A DNA stretch of 64,000 nucleotides from Malachius bipustulatus. Its lineage: Eukaryota; Arthropoda; Insecta; Coleoptera; Melyridae. The notes beneath the pieces are model-generated. The model was given only the letters and a program-made list of their open reading frames with translations. It did not search any database and was not told the DNA's origin. Below, piece after piece: positions 47,597-57,999 of the stretch (positions are counted from its first letter, which is position 1; the number at the start of each line of letters is the position of its first letter). The stretch covers positions 44,877,723 through 44,941,722 of the forward strand of contig OU342634.1 of NCBI GenBank assembly GCA_910589415.1. The letters are read 5' to 3'. Position numbers and translations under genes: made by a program.

Positions 47597-48194
47597 GGCT
47601 TTTTTACGCTCTTCATAAAAGACCTCTCCGTGACAGACACAACACCCAGCCATCCAGAACCTTCCAAAGCTACAGAGAGCGTTGTTTCGGTCTTGTTATG
47701 ACCTCACCAGTGCAGCATATTGAGAAGAGAACTAATGAATGTGATGAAGTCTGTCCAGGAGATCTAGGTCTTTATTCCCTTAATTCACACGAAACTCAGT
47801 GACTTAAAAAGAGTGATCAATGGAGGCAGGAACCACAGACGATGAATGCCAGCTTGCGTCCATCGGAGACAACATGAATTCAGAGAATAAAAGCCTAGCT
47901 CCCCAAGACTGACCGCATCACATCCACTTAATGGTTCTTCATGATTTTTTTCACTCACCGTTTTGATAAATTTTTATTTCATATTATTACACATTTGGTT
48001 AAATGGTTAGGACATCTACCGGCGATCGCTAGCCCTGACCGACGAGAAGTGAAGCCTCAAAGCAGTCACTGAGTTCCTTGAAAAGGACAGACGGCATCAC
48101 ATCCAGTAGTTTTCTTTTCGATATACTGAACTGAAGAGGTCATAATAAGACCGAAACAGTGCTGTCTGTAATTTCGGAAGAGCATAAAAAAGCC
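47597..48194. mobile_element. Palindromic element with ~135-200-bp arms
   Basis: GGGCTTTTTTACGCTCTTC (47596) is inverted in GAAGAGCATAAAAAAGCC (to 48194). The arms also share TTTCGGTCTTGTTATGACCT C, the segment AATGTGATGAAGTCTGTCC, and GAAACTCAGTGACT. A further fragment of the arm (GCATCACATCCA) recurs at ~47915. The 74-codon frame in the left arm is non-coding. Confidence 0.6.
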
Positions 48195-48572
48195 ATTTAA
48201 TTATTCTTCATGATCTATATCTATACTAATATAATATAAAATACTCAGTGACCAATTCACCTAACAAGCTCCAGCTGAAACACACAGCTTGAGACAGAAA
48301 GTTGAATTTTTTTGCATAGATACAGATTCATTTTAGGGTGTAGGTGGTGATCCATATCATAAGGATGGATTTTGCAAAGTTCCCATTCTTCTAGAGGTAG
48401 AAACAACTCCTCAATTTTTTTTTCTCAAAGAATGATTGCTTTTCAAAAAACGGCGAAACGTGTAATTTTTTTCTCCTTTTAGGTAGAAAGCAATTTTTTG
48501 TATACTTGAGAGGGAAGCTTGAAAAAAAATTGGTTAGATCATTAAATCAATCTACATCATGTGTTACCATGG

Positions 48573-48660
48573 CAGGGTGTGGGTGTGCTAACTGAACGGT
48601 ATGCTTTTACTCAGAAGATCATGGTTCAAATCCCGTTCGGGGACTCACTTTTTTTTTTAC
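48573..48660 (+). repeat. tRNA-like (probable SINE) sequence
   Basis: GGTTCAAATCCC (48623-48634) is a B box. GTGTGCTAACTGAACGG (48582-48599) stands where an A box would be. A T-run at 48649-48658 could end pol III transcription. It follows a ~300-bp repeat-like stretch from ~48230. It is not convincing as a functional tRNA. Confidence 0.45.
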
Positions 48661-51600
48661 TTTTTGATCAATGATTCCATAGTCTTGTGTCACAGATGAC
48701 ACAACTAGGGCATAAAGCTGTAACCTAAAATAGCTCAGACCTATAAGGAAAGCGAGATATTACCACTACCAGTCATAAGCATTAATTTGTTTATTTTATT
48801 AATTTAATACACCAGAATTGGTAGAGAATTTTCCAAGCAAGTAATAATTAGATGGAAACAAAAAAAAAAACTTAAAGGTTCGTATCTCTACTACCACTTT
48901 ACTTCTATGTGTACTTTTATAGTACATAAAAAATTGAGCGAATTTTTGCAAGCGTTTCGCGTCCCCTAGAATGAAAGGAAACACGTGAGCCTTCAACCAT
49001 GGGTCATCGGCATTCACATATTGCTTACACAGTAATACACAGTAGGAAGTATTATTTACATACTTACTCTTGATACCGTTTTTCTGTAATTATCCAATCT
49101 GTCGTAGGTCATACACATCATTTTGTCGCAAATTATGTAATTATTATTCTCAGGCTAATCCCCCTAGCGCACGTATTGTGGTTCCTATTCGAGGCGTATA
49201 ACATTTTGTAATACTTCCCTAACATGGTCGTTTTAGGGAAAGCGAAAGTCTTATTTAAGAAATTAAAACTGGCAAAAATTACTGGATGAAAAAATAATCA
49301 CATCCTTGTAACCTTGGCACAATTATTTTAAATTACCATCTTCTGAACGAAGATTTTTTCAATCATTTTTTATTTAGTAGACGATAGGTACCAGGTACAT
49401 AAACTATGCACGATAACCCGCCTTATATCTCCATATCCCCACTAACCGACTGAAGAGTGGCTGGAAATAAAAATTCCTGGAAAATTTATGATCCAGAAAG
49501 TTTATCTAATAAAATTTGTCTCTACAGATCCCTGTTCCTCAGTTTTCGTTTCTTTCCAATAGCTTAAGAAAGAGGAAAAAATTGTGATGAAATAAAAAAA
49601 TTGTTCCAAGAGCAGCAGATATTTAAAAACGGGCATTTTGTCCTCTCCTGAAAGAGGGGGAAAATTGACAAGTCGTGTCATTTGGAGATTTCCTCCGCCG
49701 AGAAAACTTGGACAAAATAGAAAAGTGCGTTCATTGGCGATCTTTGCGAAGAGGCTAATACTGACAATTTACAAATCAAAAAATAAAATGTAAAAAAATA
49801 TGAAAATGAAATATAAAAAAGTAACACTGTCAAAGAAGTTCCATTGATTTTTTTTTTACTCAGCACTACTTGTGAGCCACTTTTTTCGAAAATATGGCTA
49901 TAGAAAGAAACGTGTAAGTTGTAGTGAGAGAGTCATCCTGTCAAAATTAAAAGTCCCTTGGTAGCAGCAAGCAGACCATTTTTAAGCATGACGATATCAA
50001 GACAAAATTGACCAAATGGTTGTGCATTTGCTATCAGTTAGCGGCTTCATTTCCATTCAAGTTTCCAGATAATGGGTCTTAAAATGTATTTCTGACAGAT
50101 GATAATGCTTTTGAGAAAGTTTTTTCTGTGATACAGAAACATTTATCATAATAAGAGGACCTCTGATGTATACAGTAGTCAAAACAGTGCTCTATATTTT
50201 TCCACTTTCACAGCTTTTATAGGTGTTCAGGCATTCGATTAGGTTTTGGACTAGATGACACCGTTTTTCAAAATTTTGTAGCGTGATGATGGTGACAAAA
50301 GAAACCACCCTCCTTCTTCTCTCCTCCCCCCCCCCCCCCCCACACACACACACAACACACCTCCTAAGTGATGAAATTCTTTGTATTTCTTTTGTCAAGT
50401 AAGTCCTGTTGGATTTAAATAGGAGTAAACTTTTTTAACTTTTATCAGTAATAAGTTTTAGGGGTCATTTATAGGATTTAGAAATTTATAAAAGTTCTTA
50501 GCGTGTGCCATTTTGACCAAAAAATATCTATATCAATACAAAAGTGGATGCCATAACTGTCCTGTTAACGATGAAGCGGTGACTGTATGAAGAGGGATAG
50601 ACTAAAAATAAAAACTATTTTATTGAAATAAACTTGAATTACAATTATTTTTTATTAGCTACAACAATATTATTGTCTTTACATTTTATTTTAAGAAGTT
50701 CTAAATATAACTGCGGAGCTAGTTACGATTTTAATCGTTTCCGAGATAATTTTAAACATAATTCCATGTCGTGTATAAAATATTAGTGGGTGGAGAATCA
50801 ATTTTAAATTATTGCCTGTCTTTTGACCTGACTTTAAAACCCAATTTTTAGTGAACGTGCAGCTTGCCAGACTCAGAGCCAGAGCCAGAGCCAGAAGTAG
50901 CGACTCCGGCATTAGAGAAGTGTGAAACTTGCTGTGTTGCCAATTGGAAGTAATAAATATCCGAACAATTCTCTTAAAAGTTACAAATAGATTTTTTCTA
51001 ATATTATAAAATCTGTTGTGGTGTGTCTTATTTGTCCGATTTTTTTTCAATTGATAAAGTTATTGAAACGTATTAAAAAATGTAACAATTTCAAAAATGT
51101 CCTTAATTATTTTAACCATTTGGATATGAAGCTGAACTGAGATAAAACTTATCACCTGTTCATTATTTTAAATAGTCTGATAAAATACCTTTCCAATCGC
51201 GTGTTTTATTGTTTCTGGAAAATAACACAGGTAGGTAAGTCACATTTACATACAAGCACATAAAATACACATCATACCTCTTAAAAGAATTACACATAAA
51301 ATTTTCCATAACATAACTATCCATTTTTCTATTTCTCTTGAGTAGATCGGCGCTCAAAAACGACGCTTCCTTATTCTGATGCTGCGAACATTGATTAACG
51401 GTAACCAGTTCATTTTTGCATCAAGTCGATGGAAAAATCAGCCGACCAAAAAATCTAATCTAGATTTTTCATACCTAATAAAATATCGTTCATTCATCAT
51501 TTCCATCAAATTCAAACAATAACAATAATCGTGTAACGAATTGTGAACATTCCATAAAAGGATTTCGTCATAAATATTACCCAACAAGAGACCTTGAAAT

Positions 51601-52476
51601 CAAGACCAAAAACTCATTAAAATCAGCAGGTGAGGTGAATGTTTAATACGTTTAAACCAACAGTCTGTAAAATGATGGAGACAGACGAAAATCGAAAGTC
51701 AATTGACATGCTCTAGAGAGAATCCGGAAAAGAAAAGCACCTAATTATTGCATGAATTGTTTTCGGCCATAATAATTAATTCGAATTATATTAGCCTAGC
51801 TGAAACCGCACCTTTTGTTACATTTCTATAACAAAAGAAAATAAACAGTCGTGGAAAAATGGTTTAGTTCTAGTTCTAGTGCTAGTGCTATAGTGCTAAT
51901 ACCTATGCACTATAATAATAACACTCTATTCACACTCGGTTGAAAAGCTATATTAACGGAAATTTTTGCATTTTTATAGCCTTGCGTTTCAACAATAGAC
52001 TATTCACAAAATATGAATAAAACAACACCACCATCGTCTTCCAGTCACAGACCATCATGTCTACATGTATACAATCGACTTGATCTTAATGAGTCTATTT
52101 AGTTCTAGTAGCAATTATTTATTAATTATTATTGAGATTGCTTCCAGTAAAATTGACCTTAGCAGGGGGACAAGGTCTTAACTAACAGACCCTTTAATCG
52201 AGCTACTTTTTTTATTCCTGGGAACTTTAAAAATAAAATAATAATCTCAGATTAAGGTGTGCACGTATTAAAATAAAATGCTACTTAAATAAAAGTAGCG
52301 AAACAAATAAAAATTACTTCTGGTATGGTCCATCGAACGCCGTAGCGTTTTCTCTATTCCGCCAATGTCATGGAGGATCGATCCAAGGAGGGCATAGTTA
52401 TGGTTTGCTACAAGCTACAATCCAAAAGCTTTTACATATATCTTTTAGGTACCACTCTGCTTATTATAGGTAGGTA
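48661..52476. other. No gene recognised
   Basis: AT-rich. Includes a poly-C run followed by CA repeats (50325-50360) and (GAGCCA)n-like repeats at 50876-50893. No coding evidence. Confidence 0.5.
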
Positions 52477-52484
52477 CTTATTTC

Positions 52485-53044
52485 GGTAATTATTTACATT
52501 CGCGGCTCCTAAGTTTCATCAATTTTTTCCGGACCGAGGAGCGAAATAGGGGTGCTGGGTGGGTAAGAAGCTAAAAACAGCCATTGCAAACTAATATTAA
52601 GGTCACAACTAAGGCCTTTTTGACACTACGGTCGAATTTTTATTTTTTTCTTCACTTTCAGGGCAAGTAAAATCTTCGAGATTAACAGTAGCACGATTTT
52701 TATTTTGATTTTGCATTTATATTCCAAAAATCATTGCATCAATCCCTGTGGACTGGACACGATATGTGAAAGCGGATATAACGCCAGTCCGCCTCTGTAA
52801 GCTTCGAAGCACTTGGCATTATCGTGAAGTGGTTATATCCGTGATTCGCGGCATCTAATCGGCGCCTCTTGTCAGGTCCGTACTTTCATTGCACTCTAAA
52901 AACCGATTTTTTTAGTCCGTTTTTTGCTTTCCCTTTCATTTGCAAAGCAAATGGATACCTTCCTGGTGTTACTAAAGATATGTTCTCCCCCTTTATATAG
53001 GTGCCATAGTGAAACTTTAGGAGCCGCGGATGTAAATAATGACC
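52485..53044. mobile_element. DNA element with exact 8-bp target duplication, copy 1
   Basis: CTTATTTC flanks the element exactly (52477-52484 and 53045-53052). Termini: GGTAATTATTTACATTCGCG GCTCC at left, and the inverse of GGTCATTATTTACATCCGCG GCTCC at right. The internal left part (GGACCGAGGAGCGAAATAGG…) and right part (TTTCATTTGCAAAGCAAAT…) are shared with copy 2 at 56703. The ~165-bp core (~52740-52905) is not. An 8-bp duplication fits hAT-, P- or Merlin-like transposases. There is no coding frame. Confidence 0.8.
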
Positions 53045-54084
53045 CTTATTTCCAATCACTTTAGGCTTGAATCATTTTTTCTTACTGATATTCTCAGGTT
53101 TCAACCACTGACTTTTTTATGGAAGAATTTGAGTAAATTAGCCCGATTTTTCTTACTTCACTTAGGTACTTGATAGTGCATATTATTATCTAAAATTTGG
53201 TTTTTCCTCGTAATAAAGGGGTGATCCTTGGTTTATTCTGAGTTATTCTAACTTCCTATTAACGTGAGTTCATAAATGCACCGTTTTTGAGATACACGGT
53301 GTCAAATACTTTTTTTCAGTTTTTTGCTGATATATCAGAAACCGTTCGAAGTACCACAGCTCAACTTTTGTACATATTATCTTACCATTGATATTAGTCA
53401 CTTTTTTAATGCCAACTATTTTTTTTTAATATGCCAGTGGCGGAATTTTAGGGTTGCGTGAGGTTTTTTGTCCCTAATATCTACGCAACACTGGGCAACT
53501 TCTGTGAGTAAAAGGTAAATGGAGATAAGTCAAATAAGTCAACTTTACAGGAGACCAAAACAACTTTTTTAATAAGCAGAAAATGTTGAATTTTTATTTT
53601 CTTTTCAACAAAATAAGAAAACAATCATTCTGGAATAAGCAAACATTGAGATTTTTGAGCAGTTACATAATAATATTCTAAAATGTTAATAAAAAAACTT
53701 GCGTAGTATACAGGGTGGTCCAGATTTTATCTGCAAAAATGCACATGGCAGTTCCTCAAGTAATTTAAAACATAAAAATTTTAATAAAAATAGGTCCTCT
53801 GAGCTTTAGTTTTCGAGATACAGGGTGTTAAATTTTTTTTTTAAATACAATTTTTTGAGAATAGGTAAGTATATAAAAAATTGCTGATTGGAATAATAAA
53901 AGTTCTCAAAATTACAATGCTAAATGGGTCTACAGTCTACCATTCATAGCAATTTATTATTTAGTCCAGTGGCGGAGATTTAGATATGTCGTTACACTTT
54001 TTTTTAGTAATTTCTCCGCCGCTGAATAATTAATTGTGTTGTTAAGTCTTGTTAGTATTTACAGTCAGTAATAATAATTGCAAG

Positions 54085-54171
54085 ATGTCAATTGCGTTTA
54101 CCAATGAGGAATATGCCGACATTCATTTTATTTATGGATTTTGTGATGGCAATGCCGTAGCAGCAGTTTGA
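54085..54171 (+). pseudogene. Transposase N-terminal remnant
   Basis: Reads MSIAFTNEEYADIHFIYGFC then DGNAVAAV and stops at TGA. The next codons (GAA TAT) suggest an Arg codon mutated to stop, as in …AAVREY. The FTNEEYADI…YGFC.GNA..A.REY start is known to me from helix-turn-helix N-termini of mariner-type and related insect repeat proteins. Only about 30 codons remain. Confidence 0.5.
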
Positions 54172-54284
54172 GAATATTTTTTTAAATTTTAACACCCTGT
54201 ATCTCGAAAATCAAAGTTCCGAGGACCTATGTTTATTAAAATTTTTATGTTTTAAATTACTTGAGGAATTGCCATGTGCATTTT

Positions 54285-55869
54285 ATAATAATAAGCTTTA
54301 TTTAGCAATCTGCTACTTATATACACATTTTTCAAATACAAGGTATCATTCAAAATTCTCCAAGATATATTTATACAAGTTTTTCCTAAATCTAACATAA
54401 CAATCACAAGACTTTAACTCAGTAGGCAAACTATTGTACAATATCAACCCTTTCTTGTTTATACACTTCATGTACTTTGCTGTGTTGCATTTCTCAATAT
54501 AAAAATCATTTTTTTGTCTAGTTCTCGTCCGGTGATCGTGAACTTCAGACACAAATCTCAAACCTTCAGTTAAATAAGCGGGAACCATATTGAATTTCAT
54601 CTTGTAAACAAACAAGAGAGTCCTATAAGCAATTGTCTGACCAATGCTCATGACATTTAAAGTCTCAAGCATTAGTCCTACAGGCGTACACCTACTGCAC
54701 CTCAATATCACCCGCATAGCACGATTTTGCACTTTTTGTAGTTTTTCAATTTCCATCTGGTTTACATTAAACAAAACTGAAGAGCAGAAATTGATATGAG
54801 GAACAATCAGGCTATCGTACAATAATTTCTTCACATATGGACTAAATATATTCATCCTCCTCAAGAAATTCACTTTTCGAGACACTCTGCGGACAACATA
54901 ATTACAATAACTCTTAAACGTTAAGTTCTCGTCAATAATGACTCCCAAATACATAAATTCCCTTACCGCTGCCAAAGAAACATTATTGATCTCAATCCCA
55001 ATATCACCAACATTCTGAATTTTTTGTCTATTACCTAAAACTATATATTTACATTTATTTATGTTTACACTCAAACTATTATCACTTAACCACCCATATA
55101 AAGAGTCTAGATCGTTATTCAGCTTCTCAGCCATATCATCTACATTATCTCCACATATATACAGCATCATATCATCAGCAAATAAACATAATTCACATTC
55201 TCTGACATAATTAATAATGTCATTTATATATAGCAAAAACAATAAAGGTCCCAGCACCGTACCCTGTGGCACACCATGAACAGTACCGATAACATCTGAC
55301 ACAGAGCATCCATATCTGACCCTCTGAGTTCTATTACTAAGGTAACTCCGAAACCAATTTAATACATTCTCTCGAAAACCAATTTTGTGTAATTTTCTAA
55401 CTAAAGTCTGCCTATTCAAGGTCTCGAATGCTCTGCGCAGATCCAAAAAAACCACTACAATAATTTTTCCATTATCAATTTCATGTAGCCATCTATTACA
55501 CAGATTTACAATTACCGACTCACATGAATGATTCTCCCTAAATCCTGACTGGCTCTTTATCACAATGTCATTCCTATCACAATAGTCCATAACCTGTTTT
55601 TTTACAATCAGTTCCATGACCTTTTCATATACCGGTACAGTATTGACTGGTCTAAATTCACTACACTTGTTGGTATTATTCACTTTGGGCACTGGTATAA
55701 TTGTAGACATCTTCCATTCATCGGGAAATTTACCTCTTCTCAGTGATGTATTGACCACATCTAACATTCGATTAGCTGAGACTACCATTGCATCTTTGAA
55801 TATTGCCGAAGATATGCCATCTTCGCCACCCTTCACCTTCTTTAATGATTTAATACATTGCTTAATTTT
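54285..55869 (-). mobile_element. 5'-truncated LINE inserted in a terminal inverted repeat
   Basis: The 3' end on the minus strand is …AAATAAAGCTTATTATTAT, abutting the terminal-repeat sequence AAAATGCACATGG. The 5' edge sits next to GCAGATAAAATCTGGACC. ATTTT occurs on both sides (54280-54284 and 55865-55869) and may be a short target duplication. Confidence 0.7.
54346..55863 (-). CDS. 5'-truncated LINE ORF2 with open reverse transcriptase
   Basis: About 505 residues without a stop, starting KQCIKSLKKVKGGEDGISSA and ending NLYKYILENFE. Motifs: CSEFRPVNTVPVYEKVMELI; motif A FLDLRRAFETLNRQ; motif B HGVPQGTVLGPLLFLLYIND; catalytic box LFADDMMLY; NKCKYIVLG; FMYLGVIIDENLTF; C-terminal NSLPTELK. 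The endonuclease and ORF1 are absent. Upstream codons belong to the host element's terminal repeat, so there is no true start. Clade uncertain within the CR1/Jockey groups. The open frame implies a recent insertion. Confidence 0.8.
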   Translation of the reverse strand, partial: KQCIKSLKKVKGGEDGISSAIFKDAMVVSANRMLDVVNTSLRRGKFPDEWKMSTIIPVPKVNNTNKCSEFRPVNTVPVYEKVMELIVKKQVMDYCDRNDIVIKSQSGFRENHSCESVIVNLCNRWLHEIDNGKIIVVVFLDLRRAFETLNRQTLVRKLHKIGFRENVLNWFRSYLSNRTQRVRYGCSVSDVIGTVHGVPQGTVLGPLLFLLYINDIINYVRECELCLFADDMMLYICGDNVDDMAEKLNNDLDSLYGWLSDNSLSVNINKCKYIVLGNRQKIQNVGDIGIEINNVSLAAVREFMYLGVIIDENLTFKSYCNYVVRRVSRKVNFLRRMNIFSPYVKKLLYDSLIVPHINFCSSVLFNVNQMEIEKLQKVQNRAMRVILRCSRCTPVGLMLETLNVMSIGQTIAYRTLLFVYKMKFNMVPAYLTEGLRFVSEVHDHRTRTRQKNDFYIEKCNTAKYMKCINKKGLILYNSLPTELKSCDCYVRFRKNLYKYILENFE

Positions 55870-55902
55870 CGCAGATAAAATCTGGACCACCCTGTATAAA
55901 CT

Positions 55903-56280
55903 TAGCAGGACAACTTGCTCAAATGAGAAAGTTACTATAGCGGAAATTTGTCGCTAAATAGTCGCGATGAATTTTTTTTTTGCTTTTGTAGTTTTTTTTT
56001 AACCAGGGCGTCCTGCTCAGTTGATATAAAGTTAGCCAGGACAACTATAACAAAAAAATATATTTAATATTGACAAATCATCGAAAATTGCTTAACCTTT
56101 TTTTGTCGCTAATTAGTTGCGATAGAATAATTTCAATTGCATTCTTTTTTTTTATTAACACGTTGCCCTGTTAAGTTTTTATCAACTTAGCAGGGCAACA
56201 ATGTTAAAAATTTTGAAAAAATATAATAAAATACTTTAAAACACGTAGTTTTTTGTCGCTAATTTTTTACGAAGAGGCAG
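55903..56280. repeat. Three diverged ~150-bp repeats, two with a hairpin
   Basis: AACTTAGCAGG(G/A)CAAC-like blocks at ~55905, 56028 and 56186 alternate with TTGTCGCTAAWTAGTYGCGA-like blocks at ~55946, 56104 and 56251. Two units form hairpins: GTCCTGCTCAGTT…AAGTTAGCCAGGAC and CCCTGTTAAGTT…AACTTAGCAGGG (56164-56194). A weaker TTGTCGCTGAATAGG recurs at 57780. Confidence 0.5.
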
Positions 56281-56702
56281 AGTTCGTAGCTATTATTTAA
56301 AGAAGATTTTTATTAATCTTGAATGGAAAGTGTTGGGCAACTAAGCTCGTCAGACGATGGGACCATTAATATAAGAACAATGAATGAATTGCGATTTTTT
56401 TCATAGCGAATAATTAAAAAGGGCCTAGCAACGAATTCGGAATACGAAGAAAAAATTAATTGATAAAGATGGCCAGCGTCTAACAAAAAGGGTTTCACTG
56501 TGTGTGTTTCAGACGAAAATATCGGTAATCGTTGAAAAACATTAACAAATGCAGAGAGACAAATTAATTTTTCTCGCGAATAATTGAAACTGACCGAGCG
56601 AAAAATTCCTAGACGAAGAAAACATTGATAAATTTGATAATTTTTCTTGAACCTTCATAATTGTTGAATTTTTGTCATTTAATTTATTAGGATTTTATAA
56701 AA

Positions 56703-57254
56703 AGATTTCGGGACCGAGGAGCGAAATAGGGGTGCTGGGTGGGTAAGAAGCAAAAAAACAGCCATTGCAAACGAATATTAAAGTCACATCTAAGGCCCCT
56801 TTGACACTACGGTCGAATTTCTATTATTTTTTTTTTCACTTTCAGGGCAAGCAATATCTTCGAGATTAACAATAGCACAGTTTTTATTTTGAATTTTGCA
56901 TTTATTTTGCATTTATATTCCAAAATACGCGACATCGCTCGCTATTATGGTCCGACTATGGTCCGACTACGTTTGAATGCGGTTCGTATGCTGCGTATGT
57001 TACCAGACCGGCTTTGGTGTTGATATTACGAGTTTCCGCCGTCCACTCGACACTCTGACCTTGCATGTTTATTGTGATTTTCGCTGTTCTAAACAGGCCC
57101 GCACTCAGGAAGACCTTCTTTTGATGCCCTTTAGTTCACTTATCTTTCATTTGCAAAGCAAATTAATACCTTCCTGGTGTTACTATAGGTATGTCCTCCA
57201 CCCCTATATAGGTGCCATAGTGAAACTGTAGGAGCCGCGGATGAAATAATGACC
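56703..57254. mobile_element. DNA element copy 2, same ends, different core, left terminus lost
   Basis: From GGGACCGAGGAGCGAAATAG through CATTTATATTCCAAAA it matches copy 1. From CTTTCATTTGCAAAGCAAAT to GGAGCCGCGGATGAAATAAT GACC it matches again. Between them ~56927-57130 is unrelated to the core of copy 1. The left terminal inverted repeat is missing. It carries an 84-codon + frame at 56977 with several Cys, which has no recognised domain. Confidence 0.7.
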
Positions 57255-57629
57255 AAAGATTTTTATAAAAAATTAAACGTTTCGGGACCGATCGGTCCCT
57301 TGTTAATTTTTTAGAAAAATCTTTTAAAAAAATAATACTTTCATCAAAGAACCTAAATCCTAATAAATTAAAAGACAAAAATTCAATATTGATAAAGATA
57401 ATTGTGTAGGTACTAGGCAGGTGTTCGATATCATAGTTCAGTCCTTTCCAACAGAATGAAGTTCAGAACAAAAAAAAGAAGCCGTCAGAGACAGTGTAAT
57501 CTACGAAGGCCTCGACGAAGGCATAGGAGCGCCACACCATCAGTTACCAGTTTTATTTTTTTAAATTCCGAATTGAAACTCGGAATTCCGACCTAAAGCT
57601 CAGGATTCGAATTTTAAATTAAAATTTTA

Positions 57630-57990
57630 TACGTTCAAATGATGTCCCTCACCGAACAAAACCACTCTAGTAAATAATATTTTTCCCCTTTCCGCAGCGT
57701 GGGGGGGGGGGATTTTCGAGATATTGGAGAAAATCTATGACTAATCGCAAAAACTGTTTCAGATAAATCTTGCACATTTTTTGTCGCTGAATAGGAATTC
57801 GCAATAAAAAATAGAAGAGTTGTCGTTTAAAATTTCAAACTTACTCCCAGTCCCTCGCAAGGGGTGAGGGGTGCAAAGCGGTTGTCGTCTACAAACGATG
57901 TCTCACAGAAAAAAAAACTTTTGTAAAAAATCCGCAGAGTGATTACTTTTCGAGATTTGAATATTTGAGGTTATAAGAATCATCCTTGGA
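57630..57990 (+). repeat. Diverged direct duplication
   Basis: Unit one (~57640-57740: AATGATGTCCCTCACCGAAC…TCCGCAGCGTGG…TTTTCGAGAT) recurs in worn form at ~57890-57960 (AACGATGTCTCACAG…TCCGCAGAGTG…TTTTCGAGAT). Non-coding, with a G10 run at 57704. Confidence 0.35.
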
Positions 57991-57999
57991 CGAAGAACG

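Larger units (their letters stand above)
53711..55894. mobile_element. TA-target element (CAGGGTGGTCC ends) interrupted by a LINE
   Basis: TA flanks at 53709-53710 and 55895-55896. The left terminal repeat (53711-~53835: CAGGGTGGTCCAGATTTTAT CTGC…, …GAGATACAGGGTGTTAAA) is inverted at 54180-54284 and completed at 55871-55894. The gap between those two right-hand pieces is a LINE, inserted inside the right terminal repeat. The interior (~53836-54180) holds a remnant of a transposase N-terminus. Confidence 0.78.

Noticed and set aside
48573..48660. Functional tRNA gene
   Set aside because: The B box is good, but the A box is poor and no cloverleaf acceptor pairing could be drawn, so I call it tRNA-like only.
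55871..55890. GTG at 55888 as start codon of the reverse transcriptase frame
   Set aside because: These codons are the terminal repeat of the host DNA element. The LINE is 5'-truncated at about 55869, so no true start exists.
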